From positions 1 to 64,000 of the IMG/VR virus record IMGVR_UViG_3300030333_008459: DNA of 64,000 bases; one strand, 5' to 3'. The notes under the pieces were generated by a model, which searched no databases, was not told the origin of the DNA, and was given only the letters and a program-made list of their open reading frames with translations. Numbering within the stretch: position 1 is the first letter of the stretch; every line of letters starts with the position of its first letter. The stretch is from a virus. A program made the translations under genes and the position numbers. Below, piece by piece: positions 1-7,845 of this stretch.

Positions 1-2
1 TA

Positions 3-3000
3 AGACACGCAGGGGACGAAAACACTAAGCTGAGTTTTGAAACAGATACTATTCATTTGGAAACGGATGGATCTAAGAGGTTAACCGTTGACTCCGATGG
101 TAATGTAGGTATAACAGGGAGCGTCAAAGGAACAGGTGTGGGTGATCGGATTACCCTCAATGGAACGGGATATTTAATATCGGGAGATGTAACAACCTCT
201 GAGTTGGGTCTTGGAACTGCTGCTACAAAAGACGTAGGAATAAGTAACACTAATGTCCTGCAAGCCAACAGCACTATTACAGATGATGATTTCCTAAGAG
301 TCGATGGAACTCAGATCGAGGGACGTTCTGCATCTGAGGTTCTTAGCGATATCGGAGCGCAAGCTTCCTTAACCTTTGGTATATCAAACACTAATGCTGT
401 TAAAATCGACAGCGCGAGTGTCGCTGATGACGAATACGCTAGATTTACCTCTGCTGGACTGGAAAGCCGTTCTAATTCTGAAATAAAAAGTGACATAGGG
501 CTTAGTAGTTCTGATTCCCCAACCTTCAATGGACTAACTGTCACGGGTGCAGCTGGTATATCGGGGGGAGCCAACTTTATCGGAACAGGGGTGGGTAATA
601 GGATAACCGCAGAAAATGGTAAAGTCTATCTAGTCTCTGGAGACATCACCGATACTGATACAAATACTTTTGTTACTGGTGCGTCTTTTAACACAAGTGA
701 TGGTGTTATTACATTAAGTCGCAACGATGCATCCACTGTTACAGCCGATCTAGACGGGCGTTTTATTTTAAGTAGCGCAACGGGTGCAGCTGCTCCGTTG
801 AATGTTGGTATTAGTAATACTAATGTCTTACAGGCTAACAGCACAATTGTAGATAATGATTTTCTCCGCATAGACGGCACTCAAGTAGAAGGAAGATCTG
901 CAAGCGAAGTTCTATCCGACATCGGAGGACAAGCGTCTTTAACTTTCGGAATCTCAAATACAAACGCTGTTAAGATTGATAGTGCAAGTGTTGCAGATGA
1001 TGAATATGCAAGATTTACTTCTGCTGGTCTTGAGAGTCGTTCCACTTCTGAGGTCAAAAGTGATATAGGCTTAAGTAGTGATGACTCTCCGACTTTCAAC
1101 GGGTTAACTGTCACGGGCGCAGCTGGTATATCGGGTGGGGCTAATTTTATTGGAACAGGGGTAGGCAATAGGATCACAGCCGAAAACGGTAAAGTCTATC
1201 TGGTGTCGGGTGATATTACCGATACTGACACAAATACTTTTATTACAGGAGCATCCTTTAACACCAGTGATGGTGTGTTAACACTAAGCAGAAATGATGC
1301 AGCAACTGTTACTACAGATCTAGATGGACGTTTTGTTTTAAGTAGCGCTACTGGTGCAGCCGCTCCGTTGAACGTGGGAATTAGCAATACAAATCTTTTA
1401 CAAGCGAATAGCTCGGTAATAGACAACGACTTCTTGAGAATAGACGGCACTCAAGTGGAGGGAAGATCTGCCTCTGAAGTTCTTTCGGACATTGGGGCGC
1501 AAGCGTCCCTCACCTTCGGCATATCAAATACAAATGCAGTAAAGATTGACAGCGCTTCGGTAGCTGATGACGAATATGCACGGTTTACTTCTGCTGGGTT
1601 AGAGAGCCGTTCTACTTCTGAAGTAGTTAGTGATATTGGAGCGGTAGCAACTGGTTCAACAGGACTATTAGCTAACTTAAGCGCAGTTGACGCAGATAAC
1701 GTAACAGTTAGTAATCTAGAGGTAGATAATTTAAAAGCTGGGGTCTTAGATACAGATCTTAGTAGTGTAAGCTCAAGTGATGATACTCTAGCTTCAGCAA
1801 AAGCTATCAAATCTTATGTTGATAGCACTGTTATCCCTGATACAAACACCTTTGTTACTGGAGCGTTATTTAATACAAGCGATGGTGTTTTGACACTAAG
1901 CAGAAATGATGCATCCACTGTTACTACAGATCTAGATGGACGGTTCGTTTTAAGTAGCGCCACTGGTGCAGCCGCTCCGTTGAATGTAGGAATCAGTAAT
2001 ACTAACGTTATTCAGGCGAACAACACACTTGTAGATAATGATTTCCTTAGAATAGACGGAACGCAAGTGGAAGGAAGATCCGCTTCGGAGGTTCTCTCCG
2101 ACATCGGAGGACAGGCATCATTAACATTTGGTATTTCAAATACTAATGCTGTTAAGATAGATAGCGCATCAGTAGCTGATGACGAATATGCTAGGTTTAC
2201 CTCTGCTGGATTAGAAAGTCGCTCTACCTCTGAAGTTAAAAGCGACATAGGGTTGAGTGCTAACGATTCTCCGACATTTAATGGATTAACTGTCACAGGA
2301 GCGGCTGGTATATCTGGTGGAGCTAACTTTATCGGAACAGGTATAGGTAATCGAATTACCGCTGAAAACGGTAAAGTTTATTTGGTGTCGGGAGATGTCA
2401 CCACTTCAGAATTAGGACTTGGCACTGCTGCTACAAAGGACGTAGGTATTAGCAATAATAATGTCATCCAAGCAAATAACACGCTTGTTGATAATGATTT
2501 CTTAAGAATAGATGGCACACAAGTAGAGGGAAGATCGGCATCAGAAGTCCTGTCGGATATCGGAGGACAAGCTTCACTTACCTTCGGCATAGCAAACACA
2601 AACGCTGTTAAAATTGACAGCGCAGACGTTGCTGACGACGAATATGCTAGATTTACAGCTGACGGCCTTGAAAGTCGTTCAACATCAGAGGTTCTTAGTG
2701 ATATCGGGGCGCAAGCCTCGCTGACCTTTGGGATCTCAAACACGAATGCTGTAAAGATCGACAGCGCTTCAGTAGCAGATGATGAATACGCAAGATTTAC
2801 CGCTAACGGCTTAGAGAGTAGATCTACTTCAGAAGTAAAAAGTGATATAGGTTTGTCATCAAATGATTCTCCAACTTTTAATGGATTAAAATCCACGGGT
2901 GCAGCAGGAATTTCGGGAGGAGCAAACTTTATTGGCACGGGTATAGGCAACCGAATCACAGCCGAAAACGGTAAACCTTATCTTATTTCTGGAGATGTCA

Positions 3001-4364
3001 CTACATCTGAACTAGGACTTGGCACTGCTGCTACAAAGGATGTTGGAATTAGTAACAACAATGTCATCCAAGCAAATAATACCTTGGTAGATAACGACTT
3101 CCTCAGAATAGATGGCACTCAAGTCGAAGGTAGATCAGCTTCTGAAGTCTTATCTGACATCGGAGGACAAGCTTCGCTTACCTTCGGAATAGCAAACACA
3201 AACGCTGTTAAGATTGATAGCGCAAGTGTTGCTGACGATGAGTATGCGCGGTTTACTGCTAACGGTTTAGAGAGTCGTTCGACATCTGAGGTCAGGTCTG
3301 ATATAGGGCTGGGGGAAGCTGCCACACTGGATACTGGCATTTCTGCGGGAGAAGTCGCTGTGTTTACGGGAAGTGTCGTGGATAATGATTTTCTTCGTGT
3401 TGATGGAACAGCGATTGAAGGTAGATCAGCTTCTGAAGTTCTGAGCGACATTGGAGCGCAAGCTTCGTTGACTTTTGGAATATCAAATACGAATGCCGTT
3501 AAGATAGACAGCGCATCAGTCGCTGATGATGAGTATGCTAGATTTACAGCTGATGGATTAGAGAGTCGCTCTACTTCTGAAGTCTTGTCTGACATTGGAG
3601 GGGTTGCTGATGGAGGCTCTCCGACTTTCGATAGTATCTATCTTCAAAACACAATTTATCATGATGGAGATACAGACACTCGTATAGATGTTAGCGCGGA
3701 TACAATCCAACTTGCTACAGCAGGAACTACAGCACTTACAGTAGCTTCAAACAGCAATGTCGGTATAGGAACAGCAACTCCCAACGCTTCATATAAACTC
3801 CATACGCAGGGACTTTCCTATGCAACAGGAATGGTTGTAGGAGGCGGTCTGGTTGGGGCTTCGATTGAAAACGGATTAGCAGTAGAAGGAAAAACTGCAT
3901 TAGGTTATTATTCAACCAGTAACACACTGGGAGTATACGGAAACGCTAGCGTGGGGACATCTTATATAAGCTCCTCCGCTCCTTCTAATGGTCTAATAGT
4001 TCAAGGAAATGTTGGGGTTGGAACTCAATCGCCAGCAACTGCCCTTGAGGTCAATGGCGCAATAAAAGGTGGAGTAAATGTTTCTGATAAAAGCGCTGAT
4101 TTTACTTTATCATCAGCTGATAATGGAAACTTTATTAACGGAACATCTACTTCATTCGATCAAATATCAATCTCTAGTGATATAGGCGCAAACTTTAACT
4201 GTTGTGTAATGCATCCAACATCAGATGTTGACATTGTGGCTTCCAGTAGTATGATTGTTAATGGCGTGACAGATGGCACTGTGACTCTAGCATCTGGATA
4301 TCAACCAGCTTCTATAGTTAGAATCGCATCCAATAGTTACGCGGTATTCGGTAATTTATTATGA
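3..4364 (+). CDS. Repetitive tail fibre protein (5' end outside window)
   Basis: This is a phage tail fibre or adhesin subunit that probably trimerises and contacts the host surface. The frame is open from the left edge, so the true start is upstream. The first internal candidate (TTG at 57) falls inside a motif (HAGDENTKLSFETDT) that recurs in related form near the C-terminus (YHDGDTDTRIDVSADT), so it is not a real start. More than 1450 residues are visible. Most are copies of a module containing DNDFLRIDGTQVEGRS, ASLTFGISNTNAVKID and VADDEYARFT, with linkers of the type NTFVTGASFNTSDGV, which is common in marine phage fibres. The last 200 residues are non-repetitive and begin with a VGIGTATP motif typical of fibre tips. 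No S74 chaperone motif is evident. The stop overlaps the next start (ATGA). Fibre identity is secure; receptor and exact position in the virion are unknown. Confidence 0.9.
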   Translation, partial: RHAGDENTKLSFETDTIHLETDGSKRLTVDSDGNVGITGSVKGTGVGDRITLNGTGYLISGDVTTSELGLGTAATKDVGISNTNVLQANSTITDDDFLRVDGTQIEGRSASEVLSDIGAQASLTFGISNTNAVKIDSASVADDEYARFTSAGLESRSNSEIKSDIGLSSSDSPTFNGLTVTGAAGISGGANFIGTGVGNRITAENGKVYLVSGDITDTDTNTFVTGASFNTSDGVITLSRNDASTVTADLDGRFILSSATGAAAPLNVGISNTNVLQANSTIVDNDFLRIDGTQVEGRSASEVLSDIGGQASLTFGISNTNAVKIDSASVADDEYARFTSAGLESRSTSEVKSDIGLSSDDSPTFNGLTVTGAAGISGGANFIGTGVGNRITAENGKVYLVSGDITDTDTNTFITGASFNTSDGVLTLSRNDAATVTTDLDGRFVLSSATGAAAPLNVGISNTNLLQANSSVIDNDFLRIDGTQVEGRSASEVLSDIGAQASLTFGISNTNAVKIDSASVADDEYARFTSAGLESRSTSEVVSDIGAVATGSTGLLANLSAVDADNVTVSNLEVDNLKAGVLDTDLSSVSSSDDTLASAKAIKSYVDSTVIPDTNTFVTGALFNTSDGVLTLSRNDASTVTTDLDGRFVLSSATGAAAPLNVGISNTNVIQANNTLVDNDFLRIDGTQVEGRSASEVLSDIGGQASLTFGISNTNAVKIDSASVADDEYARFTSAGLESRSTSEVKSDIGLSANDSPTFNGLTVTGAAGISGGANFIGTGIGNRITAENGKVYLVSGDVTTSELGLGTAATKDVGISNNNVIQANNTLVDNDFLRIDGTQVEGRSASEVLSDIGGQASLTFGIANTNAVKIDSADVADDEYARFTADGLESRSTSEVLSDIGAQASLTFGISNTNAVKIDSASVADDEYARFTANGLESRSTSEVKSDIGLSSNDSPTFNGLKSTGAAGISGGANFIGTGIGNRITAENGKPYLISGDVTTSELGLGTAATKDVGISNNNVIQANNTLVDNDFLRIDGTQVEGRSASEVLSDIGGQASLTFGIANTNAVKIDSASVADDEYARFTANGLESRSTSEVRSDIGLGEAATLDTGISAGEVAVFTGSVVDNDFLRVDGTAIEGRSASEVLSDIGAQASLTFGISNTNAVKIDSASVADDEYARFTADGLESRSTSEVLSDIGGVADGGSPTFDSIYLQNTIYHDGDTDTRIDVSADTIQLATAGTTALTVASNSNVGIGTATPNASYKLHTQGLSYATGMVVGGGLVGASIENGLAVEGKTALGYYSTSNTLGVYGNASVGTSYISSSAPSNGLIVQGNVGVGTQSPATALEVNGAIKGGVNVSDKSADFTLSSADNGNFINGTSTSFDQISISSDIGANFNCCVMHPTSDVDIVASSSMIVNGVTDGTVTLASGYQPASIVRIASNSYAVFGNLL
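228..3605 (+). repeat. Tandem coding repeats in the tail fibre gene
   Basis: The module with the DFLR(V/I)DGT core occurs seven times. The VADDEYARFT core occurs eight times. The GNRITAENGK block occurs four times, with a diverged fifth copy near the start. The DTNTF.TGA.FNTSDGV block occurs three times. The spacing is irregular because modules are shuffled and partly duplicated. Protein copies are almost identical, but the DNA differs at many third codon positions, so these are not recent DNA duplications. Confidence 0.9.
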
Positions 4365-5341
4365 TTATAAGACCCTCAATGTCGGGGATATTCGAAAAAC
4401 ATGTAGAAACTCCTCTGGATATAAGCGGTATGCCCACCGCAAGGCTAGCCTATGGATTAAGGCTGCTTCGTGCTGCTTACACTGGTGCTGCTATAAGAGT
4501 TAGAAGAGATTCTGATAGCACCGAAGCAGATGTTTATTTTTACAATCAAAAAGAAGTAACCCTTAACAGTCTGACTAGCGCAGGGAGCACCCTTAGAGAT
4601 TTTGTAGGAAGCAACTCAGCTTTCGTTACTAAGTGGTATAACCAAAGTGGCAATACAAGCACTCAACAAGGTGGAGGATCTTGGAGCGGATATCCAACTG
4701 CACCAGATGCAGTCCAAACAACTACAAGTAGACAGCCTGAGTTAATTTCTTCTGGAGTGTTTAACAGAGGGCTTAAATGTGTTACCTCTGGGGGATATAG
4801 CGCTTCTGGAGATTATTTGCAAGTAAACCAATACAGATTACCTAATACTGACGATAATTTTAGTTTAGTTATGGCTTGTGAAGTATTTAATTTTACAGGA
4901 GCTGGCGGTCTCATTACTAATTTAGATAATTTTAATGATGGAGTAGAAATGATTTATTTATCTGGTGGAAGTTACAGGTTAGCTGTAGATGCTTATGACG
5001 AAGATAGTGCTAGTGGTTATCCAACATATACACGCACAATAGTTGGTTCATACTACGACAGGCAAAGATCAACTGCCGCAGGAGGAGATGGAAAATCCAT
5101 GATACTTAGAGTGAGCGGGACCGAAACCACTAGAGACGTAAATGAAGATAAACATATTGGTAGATCGGATAGATTTAGAATTGGTTGCAGAAGAATAAGC
5201 AACAATCCTTTTAATGGAATAATCAGAGAAGTTTATGTATTTGATTCAAGCGCGGGATCGGGGAAAGCTGCATTAGATGATGACCTTAAACTTGCATTAG
5301 AGAGAAATGTCGCAATATATAACGAGGTTAATTACGCATGA
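4361..5341 (+). CDS. Tail-associated protein with LamG / arabinofuranosidase-B-like fold
   Basis: A 326-residue virion protein, probably a fibre-tip or accessory carbohydrate-binding protein. Residues about 28-60 (ARLAYGLRLLRAAYTG followed by AAIRVRRDSDSTEADV) and about 85-100 (FVTKWYNQSGN) match the signature of the concanavalin A-like domain found in alpha-L-arabinofuranosidase B relatives and in many phage tail proteins. The C-terminal third (RFRIGCRRISNNPFNGIIREVYV) is LamG-like. Whether it binds or cleaves glycans cannot be told; no catalytic pair is assigned. It starts inside the stop of the tail fibre gene (ATGA), which suggests coupled translation and co-assembly. Confidence 0.7.
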   Translation: MIIRPSMSGIFEKHVETPLDISGMPTARLAYGLRLLRAAYTGAAIRVRRDSDSTEADVYFYNQKEVTLNSLTSAGSTLRDFVGSNSAFVTKWYNQSGNTSTQQGGGSWSGYPTAPDAVQTTTSRQPELISSGVFNRGLKCVTSGGYSASGDYLQVNQYRLPNTDDNFSLVMACEVFNFTGAGGLITNLDNFNDGVEMIYLSGGSYRLAVDAYDEDSASGYPTYTRTIVGSYYDRQRSTAAGGDGKSMILRVSGTETTRDVNEDKHIGRSDRFRIGCRRISNNPFNGIIREVYVFDSSAGSGKAALDDDLKLALERNVAIYNEVNYA

Positions 5342-5631
5342 GATATTTAAAATTCGAAAATATTGATGGTGCCGAACAAAGAAGCAGAGAGCTTTGGGAG
5401 GAAAAATTGGGGCGACCTAAGAAGGAAGAAGATGAATCAGAATTCATGTATGGTTGGGAAATCTCTGAAAGCAGCGAAGGAGGATCGTATCTGTTAATAG
5501 ATGATGGCGGCATGATCCTCAGTGACGAAGAAAAGCTGGCTCTAGAACCAGAGCAGTCTTATCAAGATTGGCGCGAACAATATCAGCCCGAATCAGTGCA
5601 AATCGAAAGAGAAGAACTTGAATCAATGTAG
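5338..5631 (+). CDS. Small acidic protein, unknown function
   Basis: A 97-residue acidic protein with no family I recognise. It is rich in Glu and Asp and ends in a Glu-rich stretch (DWREQYQPESVQIEREEL), which looks helical. It starts in the stop codon of the LamG-like tail gene (ATGA) with a GAGG motif about 10 bases upstream. Small acidic proteins coded just after fibre genes are often fibre-assembly chaperones, but nothing in this sequence proves that. A promoter for the next gene lies over its last codons. Confidence 0.6.
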   Translation: MRYLKFENIDGAEQRSRELWEEKLGRPKKEEDESEFMYGWEISESSEGGSYLLIDDGGMILSDEEKLALEPEQSYQDWREQYQPESVQIEREELESM

Positions 5632-5645
5632 CAAGAACATATAAT
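5618..5645 (+). promoter_or_regulatory. Sigma70-type promoter for the 5652 gene
   Basis: TTGAAT at 5618-5623, a 16-base spacer, and TATAAT at 5640-5645. The predicted transcription start (6-8 bases after the -10) coincides with the ATG at 5652, so the message would be leaderless. The same 16-base spacing recurs at 11365, 45321 and 60325. Confidence 0.6.
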
Positions 5646-5651
5646 TTATGT

Positions 5652-6308
5652 ATGCTAGACTGTCTTTTTTTAGTCCCTATAGACCATAGAGGGATTCAAG
5701 GTAAATTGTTCCGTCAATATTTACAGTTGCAATCTTGGTGCGACCGAAATAACTCAGCTATATTTACAGTAAACGGATTGTTTCTGAATTTCGCTCGTAA
5801 CTCTTTAGCTACAGGAGGAAAAGGATTGACCGATCCTCGACCGCCAGAGGCTAAGTGGCTATTTTGGATCGACTCAGATATCGCATTCACAATTGAACAG
5901 GTAGAAAAACTACTGTCAGTTCCAGAAGAACACAAATTTTGCAATGGGTGGTATGTGCAAGACTCTAGTGATAACGCTATGTGTGGGATGTGGGACGAGG
6001 ATTTTTTTAGCACAAATTACCACATGCCCTTCTTTTCAGCGAATATTTTGACTCAAATAGGGCAGGAGAAACCAGATACCTTAATAGAGGCAGACTTTAC
6101 GGGATTTGGTTTCACTCGTTTGGCGAGTTCTATTATAGAGCAAATGGTTTATCCTTATTTTACTCTAAATATACAAGAGTTAGGAAAGTTTAGAGATATG
6201 AGTTTTGACGATGTAAGTTTCTGTCAAAATTGCGAAAATCAAACAGGCGTTAAGCCTTTAATAGTGCCGAGCTTACGAGTGGGTCACTTGAAATCCTTTA
6301 TTGTATAA
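5652..6308 (+). CDS. GT-A-like glycosyltransferase
   Basis: A 218-residue putative glycosyltransferase of GT-A (Rossmann-like) type. The key segment is WLFWIDSDIAF (about residues 73-83), where DSD fits the metal- and nucleotide-sugar-binding DxD motif. The N-terminal VPIDHRG segment and the later FTGFGFTRL segment fit small phage and marine-virus proteins of this class. Substrate is unknown. It is the last plus-strand gene here and lies apart from the main sugar island; a good promoter ends 6 bases before the ATG. Its 3' end overlaps the convergent minus-strand gene by 25 bases. Confidence 0.65.
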   Translation: MLDCLFLVPIDHRGIQGKLFRQYLQLQSWCDRNNSAIFTVNGLFLNFARNSLATGGKGLTDPRPPEAKWLFWIDSDIAFTIEQVEKLLSVPEEHKFCNGWYVQDSSDNAMCGMWDEDFFSTNYHMPFFSANILTQIGQEKPDTLIEADFTGFGFTRLASSIIEQMVYPYFTLNIQELGKFRDMSFDDVSFCQNCENQTGVKPLIVPSLRVGHLKSFIV

Positions 6309-6508
6309 GCTTGAAAGTGAGGAGTATTGCCTTCTTGAAAGTCGTTTTTAAAAATTAAACAGGGAACTTTCTCTCCATTTATTTCAAGGACACCTGATAA
6401 ATAATTAGTGCCATTTTCTTTTTTCTTTATCCAAAATGCGCCGAGCTTATTCTGGGTCCACTCCGAAGGTTGTTTGCTTGAGGAGTTCGATAAAGTCTCT
6501 TCTGGCAT
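6284..6508 (-). CDS. Small protein, DUF736-like, unknown function
   Basis: A 74-residue protein. Its core (GAFWIKKKENGTNYLSGVLE and VPCLIFKND) resembles small beta-rich proteins of the DUF736 type that begin with an 'A.W+K....G..Y.SG.+.' pattern. Function is unknown, and the match is by eye only. It overlaps the 3' end of the convergent glycosyltransferase by 25 bases and the preceding 53-codon gene by 53 bases. Confidence 0.55.
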   Translation of the reverse strand: MPEETLSNSSSKQPSEWTQNKLGAFWIKKKENGTNYLSGVLEINGEKVPCLIFKNDFQEGNTPHFQAYTIKDFK

Positions 6509-6617
6509 GACTGGGTAGTTTTTTATATTGTTTTTTTAAACGACGATAGACTCTTTTAGATACAGGATCAGTAGGATTACAAATCTCTCTCAGTTCTCTA
6601 GATATTTTATTATTCAT
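6456..6617 (-). CDS. Small basic protein (53 aa), unknown function
   Basis: A short frame of 53 codons that starts with ATG at 6617 and ends with TAA. It begins MNNKISRELREICNPTDPV and continues with a very basic stretch (SKRVYRRLKKQYKKLPSHAR). It fits the surrounding gene chain: its ATG lies just inside the end of the GNAT gene (ATG 6617, GNAT stop 6614), and it overlaps the next gene. Basic amphipathic helices suggest nucleic-acid or protein binding, but no family is recognised. Confidence 0.55.
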
Positions 6618-7072
6618 AATTTAGCTATGTATGTTTCCGAGTCTTTTATGAAACCCATTTTTTCATAAAACTTAGCCACTTTTTCAGATTTAGGATGAGC
6701 CATAACTCTGTTCATAGTAATATATTTAAATTCTTTTTCTTTAGCGAATTTTAAGGCGGCTGCTAAAAGTTTATAGCCAACAGTGGGGTTCTTAGACAAC
6801 CAAATATATTCGGCAAATATTTCTTCTCCAAATTTTTCATTTCTATTATTAATAAAAGCTATAACGGCATCATACTTGCCATCAGAATTTTTGTTACCCC
6901 AAAGAAAAAAATTCCAAGCTAGAATTCTTTTGTTACCAAAAGCATTAAAGATATATTCTTTATTATGGTTTAAGAAATGATGACCTTCATGTTCGTTTTC
7001 ATGAAGATGTAAATCAAAAACATCATCTAGCAGCTTTTGAAATTCAGAAGGATCTGTGATTCTTCTAATCAC
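6614..7072 (-). CDS. GNAT-family N-acetyltransferase
   Basis: A 152-residue acetyltransferase of the GNAT fold, which transfers acetyl from acetyl-CoA to an amine. The C-terminal half has the expected pattern. FAEYIWLSKNPTVGYKLLAA is motif A, although the usual Q/RxxGxG/A acetyl-CoA loop is reduced to NPTVGYK. It is followed by MAHPKSEKVAKFYEKMGF, the typical end of the fold with N/S-x-x-A-x-x-F/Y-Y-x-x-x-G-F. Substrate unknown. It overlaps the upstream gene by four bases. Confidence 0.75.
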   Translation of the reverse strand: MIRRITDPSEFQKLLDDVFDLHLHENEHEGHHFLNHNKEYIFNAFGNKRILAWNFFLWGNKNSDGKYDAVIAFINNRNEKFGEEIFAEYIWLSKNPTVGYKLLAAALKFAKEKEFKYITMNRVMAHPKSEKVAKFYEKMGFIKDSETYIAKL

Positions 7073-7845
7073 TTATTAAGAACAACAATTAATTTCCGAG
7101 CTTCTTTGGCGGGGATATCCTTGTAGGAGGACCATTCCTTTGCATCTTCGTTCCTATAGGCATCCTTCTTCCATAAGTCTCGCAAGACACCTTTGCAATC
7201 TTGAAAAGAGCCAACATTGTATTTGTCCCTGAGAATTTTCTCTAAAAGATCTACAGGTGTTATAGGGCTAGCAACAACTTCTGACTCGTAGGATTGAGCA
7301 CTTCCTTGAGATTTGTCGATCTCATCTGCCCCGACAATATGGATGTTAAGATAATTACGGACACAACGGACAAAAGCCCTATTGCAAGCTATAGTTTCGA
7401 GAAACTTAGCACAAAAAGAATCCGTGTTATCTAAAGTAGCATTAGCGGTATCCTCGTATTCAATACCGCACAGACTTTCGTAATTAGGTAACCAAGCAAT
7501 CCGACACTTCGCTGTTACATAACCTTCAGATACATTATCCACCTCATATGCTACACCACGATAACCACGAAGTTTAGCCAACTCTTTTATGCCACCGAGC
7601 ATGATTAACAATTGTTTGTCTTCCAGCCCGTCGATAGAATTAGGAACAGCTTGGTTTCTAGCTTCAAACCACCCTCTGTTGGGATACAAGAATTCTGGCT
7701 TAATCATAGCTCTCCAATCAACAGAGCCGTCTTCGTTGTAGATATAATCTACATTTTCGAATAAACCTTCCCCATTACGTTGATAAATATCTGGTCCGTA
7801 GATTTTTTTAGCGGCTTTCTTTTTAGCTGTTTTATTCTGACTCAT
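7069..7845 (-). CDS. Putative single-strand annealing (Rad52/ERF-like) protein
   Basis: 258 residues. The central segment FLETIACNRAFVRCVRNYL (about residues 150-168) resembles the conserved 'A-x-x-R-A-x-x-R-A' helix of phage annealing proteins of the ERF/Rad52 superfamily. The C-terminal part (YKDIPAKEARKLIVVL) resembles the small C-terminal helical domain often attached to such proteins. The N-terminus is very lysine-rich (KTAKKKAAKK). A role in recombination would suit a phage with a RecA-like protein and SSB. The assignment is weak and rests on pattern memory; a general ssDNA-binding role is an alternative. Confidence 0.35.
   Translation of the reverse strand: MSQNKTAKKKAAKKIYGPDIYQRNGEGLFENVDYIYNEDGSVDWRAMIKPEFLYPNRGWFEARNQAVPNSIDGLEDKQLLIMLGGIKELAKLRGYRGVAYEVDNVSEGYVTAKCRIAWLPNYESLCGIEYEDTANATLDNTDSFCAKFLETIACNRAFVRCVRNYLNIHIVGADEIDKSQGSAQSYESEVVASPITPVDLLEKILRDKYNVGSFQDCKGVLRDLWKKDAYRNEDAKEWSSYKDIPAKEARKLIVVLNK

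Noticed and set aside
57-59. TTG at 57 as the start of the tail fibre gene
   Set aside because: The frame stays open to the left edge and the residues before it (HAGDENTKLSFETDT) fit a motif that recurs later in the same protein, so the start lies outside the window.
53-3595. Long open frames on the minus strand inside the tail fibre gene
   Set aside because: They mirror the repeat pattern of the plus-strand gene, have no ribosome sites, and their products repeat low-complexity strings. They are antisense shadows of the repeats.
1-5631. Diversity-generating retroelement acting on the tail fibre
   Set aside because: No reverse transcriptase gene or template repeat is visible in the window, and the fibre repeats are not adenine-biased variants of one another.
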